Positions 1 through 8,125 of a stretch of DNA of 48,572 nt are shown one piece after another (the stretch's first letter is position 1; each line of letters starts with the position of its first letter). The stretch is from an uncultured Phascolarctobacterium sp. (GTDB lineage Bacteria > Bacillota > Negativicutes > Acidaminococcales > Acidaminococcaceae). The DNA lies in contig NZ_CAADXO010000026.1 of assembly GCF_900753045.1 (NCBI RefSeq), positions 1 through 48,572 of the forward strand. The letters are read 5' to 3'. The notes under the pieces are model-generated. The model saw nothing but the letters and a program-made list of their open reading frames with translations, had not been told where the DNA came from and did not search any database. The translations under genes were made by a program, and so were the position numbers.

Positions 1-27
1 ACAATAATTGTAGCAACTGATGCTCTT

Positions 28-60
28 TTATTATACTCGTTCTGAATGAGTAATAATTTT
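28..60 (+). terminator. AT-rich hairpin, possible terminator of an upstream gene outside the window
   Basis: Arms at about 28-38 and 48-56 (ACTC/GAGT core plus TTATT/AATAA) are followed by a short T run. It could end a gene lying left of the window; the stem is weak and the assignment is tentative. Confidence 0.35.
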
Positions 61-115
61 ACCAGTTGTCAGCAAAACCTTTTTAAGCATGATTAATATT
101 TTCTTTATATATACA

Positions 116-144
116 TTGTTAACACTGACTCTATATGATAGAAT
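116..144 (+). promoter_or_regulatory. Promoter of the rubrerythrin gene
   Basis: A -35 box TTGTTA (116-121) lies 17 bp from a -10 box TAGAAT (139-144). The -10 is preceded by TGA, giving an extended -10 (TGn). The leader would be about 70 nt before the AGGAGG site at 211-216. No clear PerR-type operator could be made out around it. Confidence 0.65.
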
Positions 145-222
145 ATAAACAGGCAGATATAAAGCGAAACAATATTTTTCTACCGCTCTAAAATAAGTTT
201 GCCAGAAGTAAGGAGGAATAAT

Positions 223-762
223 ATGAAATCATTAAAAGGCACCAAAACCGAAAAGAACCTGTTGGAGGCATTTGCTGGCGAATCCATGGCACGCAACAAA
301 TACACCTGGTTTGGTATTGTAGCCCGCAAAGCAGGCTATGATCAAATCGCTGAATTATTTGAGAAAACCGCTAATAATGAAAAAGCTCACGCTTATATGT
401 GGTTCAAGGAATTAGACCAGTTAGGCGATACTGCAGCTAACCTTTTAGCAGCAGCTGAAGGCGAAAACCATGAATGGACCGATATGTATGTAAAAATGGC
501 ACAAGAAGCTGAGGAAGAAGGTTTCCCTGAAATCGCAGCAAAAATGCGCGGTGTTGCAGCTATCGAAAAACGTCATGAAGAACGCTATCGTAAACTCTTA
601 CAAAACATCGAAGAAATGAAGGTTTTCAGCAAAGACAGCGGCCTGACCATTTGGGAATGCCGCAACTGTGGTCATATTGTAGTCGGCCCCAACGCTCCGG
701 AAGTTTGCCCTGTCTGCGCTCATCCGCAAGGTTTCTTTGAAGTACATATGGATAACTTCTAA
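223..762 (+). CDS. Rubrerythrin (non-heme diiron peroxidase)
   Basis: Rubrerythrins reduce hydrogen peroxide in the cytoplasm of anaerobes with electrons from rubredoxin or NADH oxidoreductases. The 179-residue product has the usual two parts. An N-terminal ferritin-like helical domain carries Glu20 and an E53-x-x-H56 pair followed by the acidic helix EAEEEGF and EKRHEERY, which supply diiron ligands. A C-terminal rubredoxin-like domain has two CxxC knuckles (C146/C149 and C162/C165). The start is the ATG at 223, because AGGAGG sits at 211-216; an in-frame TTG at 199 lies upstream of that site and is unlikely. The gene has its own promoter and terminator and is monocistronic. A PerR-like regulator lies 4 kb away, a natural candidate controller, but no operator is evident. 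Confidence 0.95.
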   Translation: MKSLKGTKTEKNLLEAFAGESMARNKYTWFGIVARKAGYDQIAELFEKTANNEKAHAYMWFKELDQLGDTAANLLAAAEGENHEWTDMYVKMAQEAEEEGFPEIAAKMRGVAAIEKRHEERYRKLLQNIEEMKVFSKDSGLTIWECRNCGHIVVGPNAPEVCPVCAHPQGFFEVHMDNF

Positions 763-798
763 GCTTATACATCTCCCCAAACGCATAAGAGAAAGTAC

Positions 799-838
799 AA
801 AAGTGTAGCGTAAAATTTACGTTGCACTTTTTCTTTAT
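799..838 (+). terminator. Rho-independent terminator of the rubrerythrin gene
   Basis: Near-perfect 15-bp arms at 800-814 and 816-830 (one mismatch) are followed by TTCTTTATTT. It lies 38 nt after the rubrerythrin stop. Confidence 0.75.
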
Positions 839-841
839 TTC

Positions 842-915
842 CGTTTCAAAACCAATACGCAAATGAACCGCAAATTTTTACGTTTCATTTCTAATGCAAC
901 GTAAAAGAGCCGTGC
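842..915. repeat. 74-bp direct repeat, left copy
   Basis: The sequence matches 2310-2383 at 73 of 74 positions (C at 868 versus A at 2336). The two copies bracket the AlbA_2-type gene. The right part of the repeat is the first arm of a terminator hairpin in both copies. See the right copy and the finding on this cassette. Confidence 0.9.
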
Positions 916-932
916 AAATTATGCATGGCTCT
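901..932 (-). terminator. Terminator of the AlbA_2-type gene
   Basis: The stem agagccgtgca (906-916) pairs with tgcatggctct (922-932). Read on the minus strand it is followed by TTTTAC. It lies just past the stop of the minus-strand gene ending at 952, and half of it belongs to the 74-bp repeat. Confidence 0.7.
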
Positions 933-951
933 AATATCTTATAATGAATTT

Positions 952-2205
952 TTAGGTTAAGGAATATTTTGTGCCCCTACCCTTGCCACCTTTAACAAGC
1001 TTATTTTTCTCCACTAAGCTGTTCAACAATCTGATAGTTTTAGCTCTACTAAAGCCTGTTATAGCTGAAACATCAGAGCTCGCCAAAACTAAATTAGCGG
1101 CAAAGACTTCTAAAACTGCTTGTTCATCCACATCAAGCGGAATTTGATACTCCACGCTAGGCAAAGTAACCATTACAGCATTGTCACTTATAGCAAAATT
1201 CGGTTTCACGTCAGCGTTCCTGTATGCTTCTAAAATTCTACGCACTCCAGTACCAAAGATTTCTACATACTTTAATCTGAAGAATACATTGCCTAAAGTA
1301 GGATTACGTAAAACAGATACATAACCCTTCAAATATTCTTCCTTGCTAACACCTAATGGTAAGCCACCAGGAGAAACTATTTCTATTTTATCAGTATACA
1401 TCAATACTCTTATATTAGCATTGACATCCCAGGTGCGATGTACTAAAGCATTAGCTAATGCCTCACGAAATGCCTTTTCAGGAATCTGTTCCTTAGTAAT
1501 TCGTTCAGCGCCCTTTATCTGTTCATATACGTAATAACGCCTGAATAGCTTTATCGCCTTAGCAAATTGCTCAATAACTGATACATTCTTAATGAGCTCT
1601 CTATCTAAAATCACATCATTGCTGCTACCAAATTTAGCAATATCAATGCCCGGGAAGCTGTTAGTATCTGCCAAAAGTTCTCCGGCATTGTTGAATCTGT
1701 CCTTGCTGTAATATAAATTCAAGGTTCTGCATATATCTTTTGTCAGCTTCTTAATGCCAAGCTTAGCCTGCAATTCCTTTTCTAAAATAGTAAATTTTAA
1801 TTCGCTATTTCCAGCAGGAAGTTCATCATAATATTTTCCCGTACCAAGTAAAGTCAAACGACTCAATTCACCTCTATCAACCTCTATGGTAGAAGTATCG
1901 TTACGTTTATAGGCCTTTCCCTTGTACAAATACGGTTTATCCAGCCCTTCAGAAACCTTTAAAGCTATAGTATTATTTTGAGAATTAATTCTCAGTGTAA
2001 AATCAGGCTTTGGTGAAATGCTGTCATTGATACGATTTTCTAAATCAAGGCATACCTTTTCAGGATTATTTATACCACAAGGAGTTCCGTCATCCCTTAC
2101 GCCAAATAAAATTTCTCCAGCGCCATAATTAGCATAAGCACTGACTGTTTTCAGAAATGTATTGGTGACCTCAGACTTAAATTCCAGGCTTTTAGTTTCT
2201 TTCAT
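952..2205 (-). CDS. ATP-binding/AlbA_2 (AAA_4, Schlafen-like) domain transcriptional regulator-like protein
   Basis: The 417-residue protein begins with a divergent AlbA_2/AAA_4 domain. The motif ESLEFKSE-type start (LEFKSE, residues 7-12) is followed by SAYANYGAGEILFGVRDDG, then a conserved KxYKRN segment near residue 96. The middle has the HATPase_c_4-like stretch with REALANALVHR and FGTGVRRI. The C-terminus (about 350-415) looks like a winged helix. Proteins of this architecture are common on mobile DNA and are usually annotated as putative DNA-binding or ATP-binding regulators; the true function is generally unknown. The start ATG has AGGAGG upstream and a good promoter. The gene is monocistronic, AT-richer than its neighbours and enclosed by a 74-bp direct repeat, which suggests acquisition. 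Specific function cannot be assigned. Confidence 0.8.
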   Translation of the reverse strand: MKETKSLEFKSEVTNTFLKTVSAYANYGAGEILFGVRDDGTPCGINNPEKVCLDLENRINDSISPKPDFTLRINSQNNTIALKVSEGLDKPYLYKGKAYKRNDTSTIEVDRGELSRLTLLGTGKYYDELPAGNSELKFTILEKELQAKLGIKKLTKDICRTLNLYYSKDRFNNAGELLADTNSFPGIDIAKFGSSNDVILDRELIKNVSVIEQFAKAIKLFRRYYVYEQIKGAERITKEQIPEKAFREALANALVHRTWDVNANIRVLMYTDKIEIVSPGGLPLGVSKEEYLKGYVSVLRNPTLGNVFFRLKYVEIFGTGVRRILEAYRNADVKPNFAISDNAVMVTLPSVEYQIPLDVDEQAVLEVFAANLVLASSDVSAITGFSRAKTIRLLNSLVEKNKLVKGGKGRGTKYSLT

Positions 2206-2234
2206 CTGTTACGCCTCCTATCACTATTAAACAA

Positions 2235-2263
2235 ATTGTAGCAGAACTCAGCAGTAAGCGCAA
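2235..2263 (-). promoter_or_regulatory. Promoter of the AlbA_2-type gene
   Basis: On the minus strand TTGCGC (2263-2258) is followed after 17 bp by TACAAT (2240-2235). An AGGAGG ribosome site lies downstream, before the ATG at 2205. Confidence 0.6.
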
Positions 2264-2309
2264 CGTATTTTTTTACGTTTCATTTTCATTCCACTTTTAT
2301 CTTATTCTT

Positions 2310-2383
2310 CGTTTCAAAACCAATACGCAAATGAAACGCAAATTTTTACGTTTCATTTCTAATGCAACGTAAAAGAGCCGTGC
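2310..2383. repeat. 74-bp direct repeat, right copy
   Basis: This copy is in the same orientation as 842-915 and differs at one base. Here the repeat runs into the terminator of rlmH, so this is plausibly the ancestral copy and the left one arose with insertion of the intervening gene. Confidence 0.9.
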
Positions 2384-2401
2384 CTGCGCACGACTCTTTT
2401 T
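2371..2401 (-). terminator. Terminator of the walJ-htrA-rlmH unit
   Basis: The stem AGAGCCGTGC (2374-2383) pairs with gcacgactct (2388-2397) around a four-base loop, flanked by A and T runs on both sides. It can act in both directions. It lies 22 nt beyond the rlmH stop. Confidence 0.8.
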
Positions 2402-2422
2402 GCTTGGATTATTCTACTTATT

Positions 2423-2902
2423 TTACCAATGGTACTTTTCGCCTCTGCTGATTTTAAAAGCACGGTAAATCTGCTCAATCAACAGCAGGCGAATCATCTG
2501 ATGCGTAAAAGTCATTTTAGAAAAACTCAGCGCCAGATCAGCACGCTTACGCAACGCATCAGTATAACCAAAGGCACCGCCAATCACAAAGGTGATATGG
2601 CTGTTGCCGGCAAGCGCCAGCTCGTCCAGCTTTGCCGCCAAATCCGGACTGCTCAGCTGCTTGCCGATAACATCCAGCAAAATCACATAGGAATTTGCCG
2701 GGATAATTGCCAGCAGGCGTTGCGTTTCACGCTCCAGCACCTGCTGCTTTTCTGCCGGGGAAGGATTATCAGGCATACGCTCCTCGTTAATTGCCAGCGT
2801 TTCCAGCTTGCAGAAGGGCGTCAGCCTTTTGCTGAATTCCTCTATCCCCGCAGTAAGATATTTTTCTTTAATTTTGCCTACACAGGCTATCGTTATCTTC
2901 AA
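2423..2902 (-). CDS. rlmH: 23S rRNA (pseudouridine-1915-N3)-methyltransferase RlmH
   Basis: RlmH is a small SPOUT-class methyltransferase that acts on helix 69 of 23S rRNA in assembled 70S ribosomes. The 159-residue length is typical. The family signature is present: MKITIACVGKIKEKY at the start, the knot region FVIGGAFGYTD, and the C-terminal RAFKISRGEKYHW. The start is a TTG at 2902-2900 that overlaps the htrA stop in a 4-base TTGA junction, so translation is probably coupled to htrA. It is the last gene of a walJ-htrA-rlmH unit, the arrangement known from many Firmicutes, and a strong terminator follows. Identification is secure. Confidence 0.95.
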   Translation of the reverse strand: MKITIACVGKIKEKYLTAGIEEFSKRLTPFCKLETLAINEERMPDNPSPAEKQQVLERETQRLLAIIPANSYVILLDVIGKQLSSPDLAAKLDELALAGNSHITFVIGGAFGYTDALRKRADLALSFSKMTFTHQMIRLLLIEQIYRAFKISRGEKYHW

Positions 2903-3996
2903 TTGCCGTAATCCTTCGGAACTTCTTCCAATACCACAGTTCTGCTTTCTCTCTGACCGTTACGCATAATAGTTACTTCGGCTCTGTCGCCTACCTTGCA
3001 TTTAGACAGAGCTGTACGCAGGTCAAGCGCTGTCTTTACCTTGCTGCCGTTAAAGCTCAGGATAATATCGCCGGGGCGGATATCAGCCTTTGCTGCCGGG
3101 CTGCCGGGAACAACCTTAACGAGGAATACGCCACCGTGCAGATTGATTTCAAAGCCATAGCGGTTAGCAATTTCCTGATCCATCAGCGAAGCGCCCAGAT
3201 AAGGTCTTGCAATGCGTCCGCGCTCTGCCAGCTCCTGCAGAATCGGTTTAGCTGTGTTGATAGGAATAGCAAAGCCAATGCCCTCAACACCGCTTACAGC
3301 AACCTTAGCACTGTTGATACCTACTACCTCGCCGTCAGCATTTACCAAAGCACCGCCGCTGTTACCGGGGTTAATTGCCGCATCAGTCTGAATCAGGTTA
3401 AACTTGCGCTCGCCTACTTCAATGCTGCGGTTCAACGCACTGATAACGCCTGCGGTTACACTGCCGCGGAATTCCAATCCCAGCGGGTTGCCGATAGCAA
3501 TTGCCGGTTCGCCGACCTGCAAAGTATCACTGTCACCAAAGGTAGCAACGGTAAGATTATCTGCATCAATCTTTACTACAGCCAAATCGGTTACAGCATC
3601 AGCGCCCAAAACCTTGCCTTTAACGGTACGTCCGTCAGGCAGGCTGACGATGATTTCCGATGCGCCCTCAACTACGTGGTTGTTGGTTGCAATATAGCCG
3701 GCCTTGTCATAAATAACGCCGCTGCCTGTACCACGCTCCATCAGCTGCGTGCGGTTGAAGAAGTCACGCACATAAGCCTTGTTGGTAATACCTACGACAG
3801 CAGGACCAACCTTCTTGGCGGCTGCTACAATCGGTGTATTGCGCGCCGCGCTCAGCTGCTGCTCAGTCTTGGCAGCAGGCTTATCATGCACTGCGGCAGA
3901 TGTTTTATTGTCGCCACAGCCGGCAACCAGAATTGCCGCACCTAAAAGACCGCAGACAAAAATATTGGCCGATTTTTTCCAGATACTCTTGTTCAT
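2899..3996 (-). CDS. htrA: HtrA/DegP-type S1C serine protease with PDZ domain, predicted lipoprotein
   Basis: This is an envelope quality-control protease. The N-terminus has a signal peptide ending in a lipobox (LVAG-C27), so it is probably a lipoprotein anchored outside the cytoplasmic membrane; many HtrA proteins have a plain membrane anchor instead. The trypsin-like domain has the full triad: His107 in NNHVVEG, Asp137 in AVTDLAV and Ser213 in GNSGGAL. One PDZ domain follows from about residue 265 (YLGASL... GSPAAKADIRPGDIILSFNG). The 365-residue length suits a single-PDZ enzyme. It lies 13 nt downstream of walJ and overlaps rlmH by 4 nt, so the three are co-transcribed. Confidence 0.93.
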   Translation of the reverse strand: MNKSIWKKSANIFVCGLLGAAILVAGCGDNKTSAAVHDKPAAKTEQQLSAARNTPIVAAAKKVGPAVVGITNKAYVRDFFNRTQLMERGTGSGVIYDKAGYIATNNHVVEGASEIIVSLPDGRTVKGKVLGADAVTDLAVVKIDADNLTVATFGDSDTLQVGEPAIAIGNPLGLEFRGSVTAGVISALNRSIEVGERKFNLIQTDAAINPGNSGGALVNADGEVVGINSAKVAVSGVEGIGFAIPINTAKPILQELAERGRIARPYLGASLMDQEIANRYGFEINLHGGVFLVKVVPGSPAAKADIRPGDIILSFNGSKVKTALDLRTALSKCKVGDRAEVTIMRNGQRESRTVVLEEVPKDYGN

Positions 3997-4009
3997 CTGT
4001 ATCCACTCC

Positions 4010-4828
4010 TTATTTTAAATCTAAGACTGCCGGCAGCGGGCTGTCTGCTACTACCCTGTTCTGGGCAGCCACAAAAAGCTCAGTTTCCTGCAGGCGGTTA
4101 TTATCTTGTAAAATATTCTGCACCGTATCCTGCGCCAGCTGCGGCAGGTTATTGTGCTCGCTCAGGTGCGCCAGCACGATATGCTCCGGCAGACGCTCAA
4201 GCTCCGTCAGAAAATGTCCGGCAGTATCATTGGATAAATGTCCCAGCGTACTTAAAATGCGTTGCTTCAGATGACGCGGATAAGGACCGTTTTTCAGCAT
4301 TTCCACATCATGATTGGCTTCGAGCACCAAAGCACTGCTGCCGGCAACTGCCTCACGGATGGTATCGGTAACAAAGCCCGCATCCGTAAGATATGTACAT
4401 TTGGAGCCGTTGCTGCGGCTCGTAAAGGTATAGCCGTGCGGGTCAACGGCATCATGCGGAATACTGAAGCTCTGCACCTCCAGCTCACCGCAAAGCAGGC
4501 GGTTATTGTCAATAAGACGGCAGTTCTGACGCACCAGACTGCTGTCCTTGGCTAATATTGCACGCCAGGTAAGCGCACTGCTATATACAGGCACCTGATA
4601 ATTTTTTAAAAAGGTTGCCAGCCCACGGACATGGTCGACATGCTCATGCGTAATGAACACACCGTCCAGCTCGTCTACGCTGACGCCTATTTTCTTCATT
4701 CTCGTTGTCAACGCTCTGCAGCTGATACCTATATCAACCAAAAAGCGTTGCTTTGCTGTGCTTATCAAAGCGGCATTCCCCTTGCTGCCACTGGCCAGCA
4801 TCACAATCTGAAAGTCGTTTAGCACCAA
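4010..4828 (-). CDS. walJ: MBL-fold metallohydrolase of the WalJ/YycJ family
   Basis: The protein is a metallo-beta-lactamase-fold hydrolase. The zinc motif HEHVDH is near residues 62-67, followed by HDAVDPHGY and the later EANHD and LAHLSEHNN ligand segments. The start LASGSKGNA is typical of YycJ/WalJ, a 5'-3' exonuclease-like protein encoded in WalRK operons and implicated in coordinating cell division with DNA replication. The first codon is TTG (4828) or the next codon GTG (4825); AGGAG lies 7 nt before the TTG. No WalR or WalK gene is adjacent, although htrA and rlmH follow as in complete wal clusters. The exact substrate is not known from sequence. Confidence 0.88.
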   Translation of the reverse strand: MVLNDFQIVMLASGSKGNAALISTAKQRFLVDIGISCRALTTRMKKIGVSVDELDGVFITHEHVDHVRGLATFLKNYQVPVYSSALTWRAILAKDSSLVRQNCRLIDNNRLLCGELEVQSFSIPHDAVDPHGYTFTSRSNGSKCTYLTDAGFVTDTIREAVAGSSALVLEANHDVEMLKNGPYPRHLKQRILSTLGHLSNDTAGHFLTELERLPEHIVLAHLSEHNNLPQLAQDTVQNILQDNNRLQETELFVAAQNRVVADSPLPAVLDLK

Positions 4829-4937
4829 GACTTCACTCCTATCAATATAACATCTTTATTATAGCAAATTCATATACTGCTATTGTGGCATTTTGGTAAA
4901 AATAACGCTACAAAATTCTGACATAGTTACCCAATAT

Positions 4938-4980
4938 ATAAAGAAAAGTGTACCAATCAGCTAAAGAATCGGTACACTTC
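4938..4980 (-). terminator. Terminator of the degV-fakA-perR-like operon
   Basis: Stem aagtgtacc (4946-4954) pairs with ggtacactt (4971-4979). On the minus strand it is followed by TTCTTTATAT. It starts 9 nt after the stop of the Fur-family gene. Confidence 0.7.
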
Positions 4981-4988
4981 TTTACAAT

Positions 4989-5420
4989 TTAATGCATCGT
5001 GGAGCACTTCGGACACAGGCCAAAGAAATAGAACTGACGGCGGCTGATAGTATAACCGCTCTGCTTTTCTACATCCTGTGTCAGCTGCAGCTTGACACCG
5101 TCATCCATCAGCGCATCGTCTACAGCACCGCATTTCAAGCAGCGCAGATGATAATGCTCACTGATATCGGCATCATAACGGAAGCTGTCCTCTCCTGTAT
5201 TCAGAATCTGAATAACATTGATATCATGCAGAATTTCTACAGTTTTATACACCGTAGCAAAGCTCATAGCAGGAAACTTCGGCTGCAGCTTATTAAACAG
5301 CATCTCTGCATTCGGATGCCATGTTTCATCAGCCAAGGCTTCATAAACAGCAAGTCTTTGAGGGGTGACCTTGTAGCCACGCTCGCGCAACAGGTTGGTT
5401 AATTCCTGACTTGTAAGCAT
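4989..5420 (-). CDS. Fur-family metalloregulator, PerR-like
   Basis: This is a winged-helix repressor of the Fur family. The recognition region is HPNAEMLFNKL ... FATVYKTVEIL. A regulatory metal site is formed by the WHPN histidine, an Asp in RYDADIS and HYHLRC; the presence of the HxH and Asp pattern is closer to PerR than to Fur. The structural zinc site has two CxxC pairs, RCLKCG and LCPKCS. The start is most likely the ATG at 5420, which has GGAG at a spacing of 8; in-frame GTG at 5429 and ATG at 5426 are too close to that site. It overlaps or abuts the fakA stop, so it is the last gene of degV-fakA-perR. A peroxide-sensing role is inferred. Confidence 0.88.
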   Translation of the reverse strand: MLTSQELTNLLRERGYKVTPQRLAVYEALADETWHPNAEMLFNKLQPKFPAMSFATVYKTVEILHDINVIQILNTGEDSFRYDADISEHYHLRCLKCGAVDDALMDDGVKLQLTQDVEKQSGYTISRRQFYFFGLCPKCSTMH

Positions 5421-5425
5421 ATTCA

Positions 5426-7033
5426 TCACTCCATTGCCAAAAGAATCGGATACAGCGGTTGTCCGCCGTAAAAGGTTTCAACCTCCCACTCATCATTCAG
5501 CTCTTCCACTTCAGCTGCCAGCTTTTCAGCCTGCTCTTCGGTTACATCGGCACCATAATATAAGCTGATCAGTTCATAATCCCCATCTGTCAGCATTTTC
5601 TGCAGCACTTTCTCCATGCTGCTGCCGTTGCAAACAATTTTATCATTTAAAATACCAAGATAATCGCCCTCATGGATAGAAATACCGTTTACTACGCTGT
5701 CGCGTACAGCTACGGTAATGCTGCCGCTGGCTGTTTCCTTGGCTTCCTTGGTCATAATAACAGTGTTTTCGTCCATGCTACGGGTTGCATCAAAATGCAG
5801 CAGTGCGGACAAACCCTGCGCCATATTGGTAGTAGGAACATAGGCTACCTTGGAGTTGCCCAGCAGCTTACGCACCTGTTCAGCCGCTAAAACAATATTT
5901 TTATTGTTCGGCAGAATGATATACTGCTCGCAGGTACCGTTTTCAATAGCATTGACAAACTCCTCTACCGGAGGATTCATGCTCTGTCCGCCGCTGATAA
6001 TCTCCGCAGCGCCCATTTCATGCATAATCTTGGCAATGCCGTCACCGGCTGCGACAGTAAGCACACCCACGCCATGCTTCACCGGCTGAATATCATCGGC
6101 GGTAAAAAGACGGTTTTCGTGCTGGTCACGCATATTTTCTACTTTGATATCATGCAGCGTACCCCAGGTCTGCGCCATATTGAGCGCATCACCGGGATGC
6201 TTGGTATGGATATGTACTTTTACAATATCCTCTACAACTGCCACAATCATGGAATTGCCCATGCCCTCTAAGGCCTTGCTGACAGTCTGCTTATCAACAT
6301 TAGCATCCTTGACGATAAATTCGGTGCAATAAGGATATTCCAGATCAAGCGGCTCGCCCTTCTGAATCTGTACCTTGGCACGCGGCGTCACAGTCAGCAC
6401 TTCGCAATCCTGACCACGCAGGCCGGCCAGACAGCCCTCGAAAAAGACAATCAGGCCCTGACCGCCGGCATCAACAACACCGGCTGCCTTCAGTGCAGGC
6501 AACAGCTCCGGAGTTCTAGCAAGCTCTTCCTTGCCGCTGCGGATAGCCTCCAGCAGCACTTCCTCCAGGCTTACATTACCGCGTACTGCGTTATATGCCC
6601 CCTTGGCCATACCACGGGCTACCGTCAGAATAGTGCCTTCTACCGGTTTGGATACACTGCGGTAAGCATATAAAATACCAAACTGGAAGGCCTTGCCGAT
6701 TTCTGTATTGTTCAGCGTCTTTTTACCGGCAACCCCCTTGCCGATACCGCGCAGCAGCTGCGACAAAATTACGCCGGAATTGCCGCGTGCGCCCATAATA
6801 GCGCTGCGGGCAGCTGCGGCACCGATTTCGCCGGCCTCGGCCTCATCGCTCATTGCGCTGATAGCCTTCGCCACGGACGCCATAGTATGCATCATATTAG
6901 TACCGGTATCGCCATCCGGTACCGGAAATACATTTAAATCATTAATAGCTTCAAAATTCTTTTCAAAGCTATGGTAAGCACCCAGCAGCATATCCTTCAG
7001 CTGCTTGCCGGTAATTACCTTGCTATTATTCAT
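5426..7033 (-). CDS. fakA: DAK2-domain kinase, FakA-like (fatty acid kinase catalytic subunit, YloV family)
   Basis: FakA phosphorylates fatty acids carried by a FakB (DegV) protein so that exogenous fatty acids can enter phospholipid synthesis. The N-terminal DAK2-like ATP-binding domain has the magnesium motif FPVPDGDTGTNM (Asp40, Asp42) and the glycine-rich ARGNSGVILSQ segment near residue 80. A middle region with histidines (VHIHTKHPG) and a C-terminal domain complete the 535-residue length expected for the family. A DegV protein is encoded 21 nt upstream on the same strand, giving both halves of a fatty-acid kinase. The downstream regulator gene starts at its stop codon. Identification of the family is firm; substrate is inferred from the pairing. 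Confidence 0.92.
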   Translation of the reverse strand: MNNSKVITGKQLKDMLLGAYHSFEKNFEAINDLNVFPVPDGDTGTNMMHTMASVAKAISAMSDEAEAGEIGAAAARSAIMGARGNSGVILSQLLRGIGKGVAGKKTLNNTEIGKAFQFGILYAYRSVSKPVEGTILTVARGMAKGAYNAVRGNVSLEEVLLEAIRSGKEELARTPELLPALKAAGVVDAGGQGLIVFFEGCLAGLRGQDCEVLTVTPRAKVQIQKGEPLDLEYPYCTEFIVKDANVDKQTVSKALEGMGNSMIVAVVEDIVKVHIHTKHPGDALNMAQTWGTLHDIKVENMRDQHENRLFTADDIQPVKHGVGVLTVAAGDGIAKIMHEMGAAEIISGGQSMNPPVEEFVNAIENGTCEQYIILPNNKNIVLAAEQVRKLLGNSKVAYVPTTNMAQGLSALLHFDATRSMDENTVIMTKEAKETASGSITVAVRDSVVNGISIHEGDYLGILNDKIVCNGSSMEKVLQKMLTDGDYELISLYYGADVTEEQAEKLAAEVEELNDEWEVETFYGGQPLYPILLAME

Positions 7034-7054
7034 CTAAACCCCACACCTTTCCTT

Positions 7055-7912
7055 TCAGGCTTTGCGACGGACAAATACACCGATAGCACCGGGTCCAAGA
7101 TGAGCAGCCAAAACGGTGCCGATACCTGTAAGCATAGTCGGTACATTCGGGAATAATTCCTGCATCTGCTTTTCCAAATCCTCTGCATCTGCCAAAGCCT
7201 CTGCATGAGCGACGAAAATTGCTTCAATGGGTGCTTTTTCCGCAGCCATCTCGACCATGCGCTTCATAACCTTTTTACGGGTACGGCATTTGTCCGCAAC
7301 TTCCAGTCTGCCCTCTTTATCTAAGTGCACAATAGGGCGAATACCAAAAATACTTCCTATCAAAGCGCCAACTGCGCCAATGCGTCCACCCTTTTGCAAA
7401 TAGTCTAATGTATTTACACTGAAAAATGTTTCTGTACGCGCAACCATTTCACGCGCCATTTTTTCGGCCTCGTCAATATCCATGCCTTCAGCTGTATGCT
7501 TCAGTACTTCCAGCGCAATACCGCTGATAGGGCAGGCAGCAGTCTTGCTGTCGATTACACGGATATCCGCGCCCTTTATATCATCCATTACCTGACGTGC
7601 AGCAACACAGGCGGTCTGATAGGTACCGCTGAGCACGCTGTCTACTGTCAGCATAATAACTTTTTTGCCTTCCTGAGCAAGCTTGGTGAAAAGCTCCACT
7701 ACAACGCCGATAGGCGGCTGAGAAGTAATTGGCAGCTTGCCGGTTGCGTCTACCATACCGAACAATTCTGCCAGCGAACGTTCCCCGTCCTGCCATTCCA
7801 AATCTCCATGACGAATAATCAAACGCAGAATGTGGCAACGGGGATCATCCTTCAAAGCTGTTTCGTCTGCTGCCGAAATACTATCTACGACAACATGTAT
7901 TTCATCGTGCAT
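7055..7912 (-). CDS. DegV-family fatty-acid-binding protein (FakB-like)
   Basis: DegV/FakB proteins bind a fatty acid in a deep pocket and present it to FakA for phosphorylation. The 285-residue protein has DSISAAD near the start, the conserved TSQPPIGVVVELF segment around residue 62, the SVLSGTYQTA loop near 90, VDYLQKGGRIG-type LDYLQKGGRIG near 157, and a C-terminal HLGPGAIGVF. An AGGAGG site lies upstream of the ATG at 7912. It is the first gene of the degV-fakA-perR-like unit. The upstream region contains a promoter and a terminator in close succession (see findings). Confidence 0.93.
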   Translation of the reverse strand: MHDEIHVVVDSISAADETALKDDPRCHILRLIIRHGDLEWQDGERSLAELFGMVDATGKLPITSQPPIGVVVELFTKLAQEGKKVIMLTVDSVLSGTYQTACVAARQVMDDIKGADIRVIDSKTAACPISGIALEVLKHTAEGMDIDEAEKMAREMVARTETFFSVNTLDYLQKGGRIGAVGALIGSIFGIRPIVHLDKEGRLEVADKCRTRKKVMKRMVEMAAEKAPIEAIFVAHAEALADAEDLEKQMQELFPNVPTMLTGIGTVLAAHLGPGAIGVFVRRKA

Positions 7913-8070
7913 ATAAGCCTCCTGTTAGTTATGAATATTCTCTATTTAAGTTATATCCGTTCTTCTCCCATATTATATTATATTGTACCATATTCTGAAA
8001 ACTATTGCTACATTGACTATAGCTAACTGACAATATTTCAAAAATTATATACTAAATTTCTAAAAATGGC

Positions 8071-8099
8071 AAAAAAAAAAGCCCTTACGAAGAAGGGCC
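8071..8099 (-). terminator. Intrinsic terminator between the LCP and DegV genes
   Basis: On the minus strand the stem gccctt/aagggc (8093-8098 with 8081-8086, loop of six) is followed by ten T residues. It is one of the strongest terminators in the window. It ends read-through from the Nudix-LCP unit, but also lies downstream of a promoter at 8126-8154. Confidence 0.85.
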
Positions 8100-8125
8100 A
8101 AATGAGGGGCTGTTTTGATGCTCTT

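Noticed and set aside
842..2383. Insertion sequence or transposon around the AlbA_2-type gene
   Set aside because: The flanking repeats are direct and 74 bp long, without terminal inverted repeats, and no transposase or recombinase is encoded.
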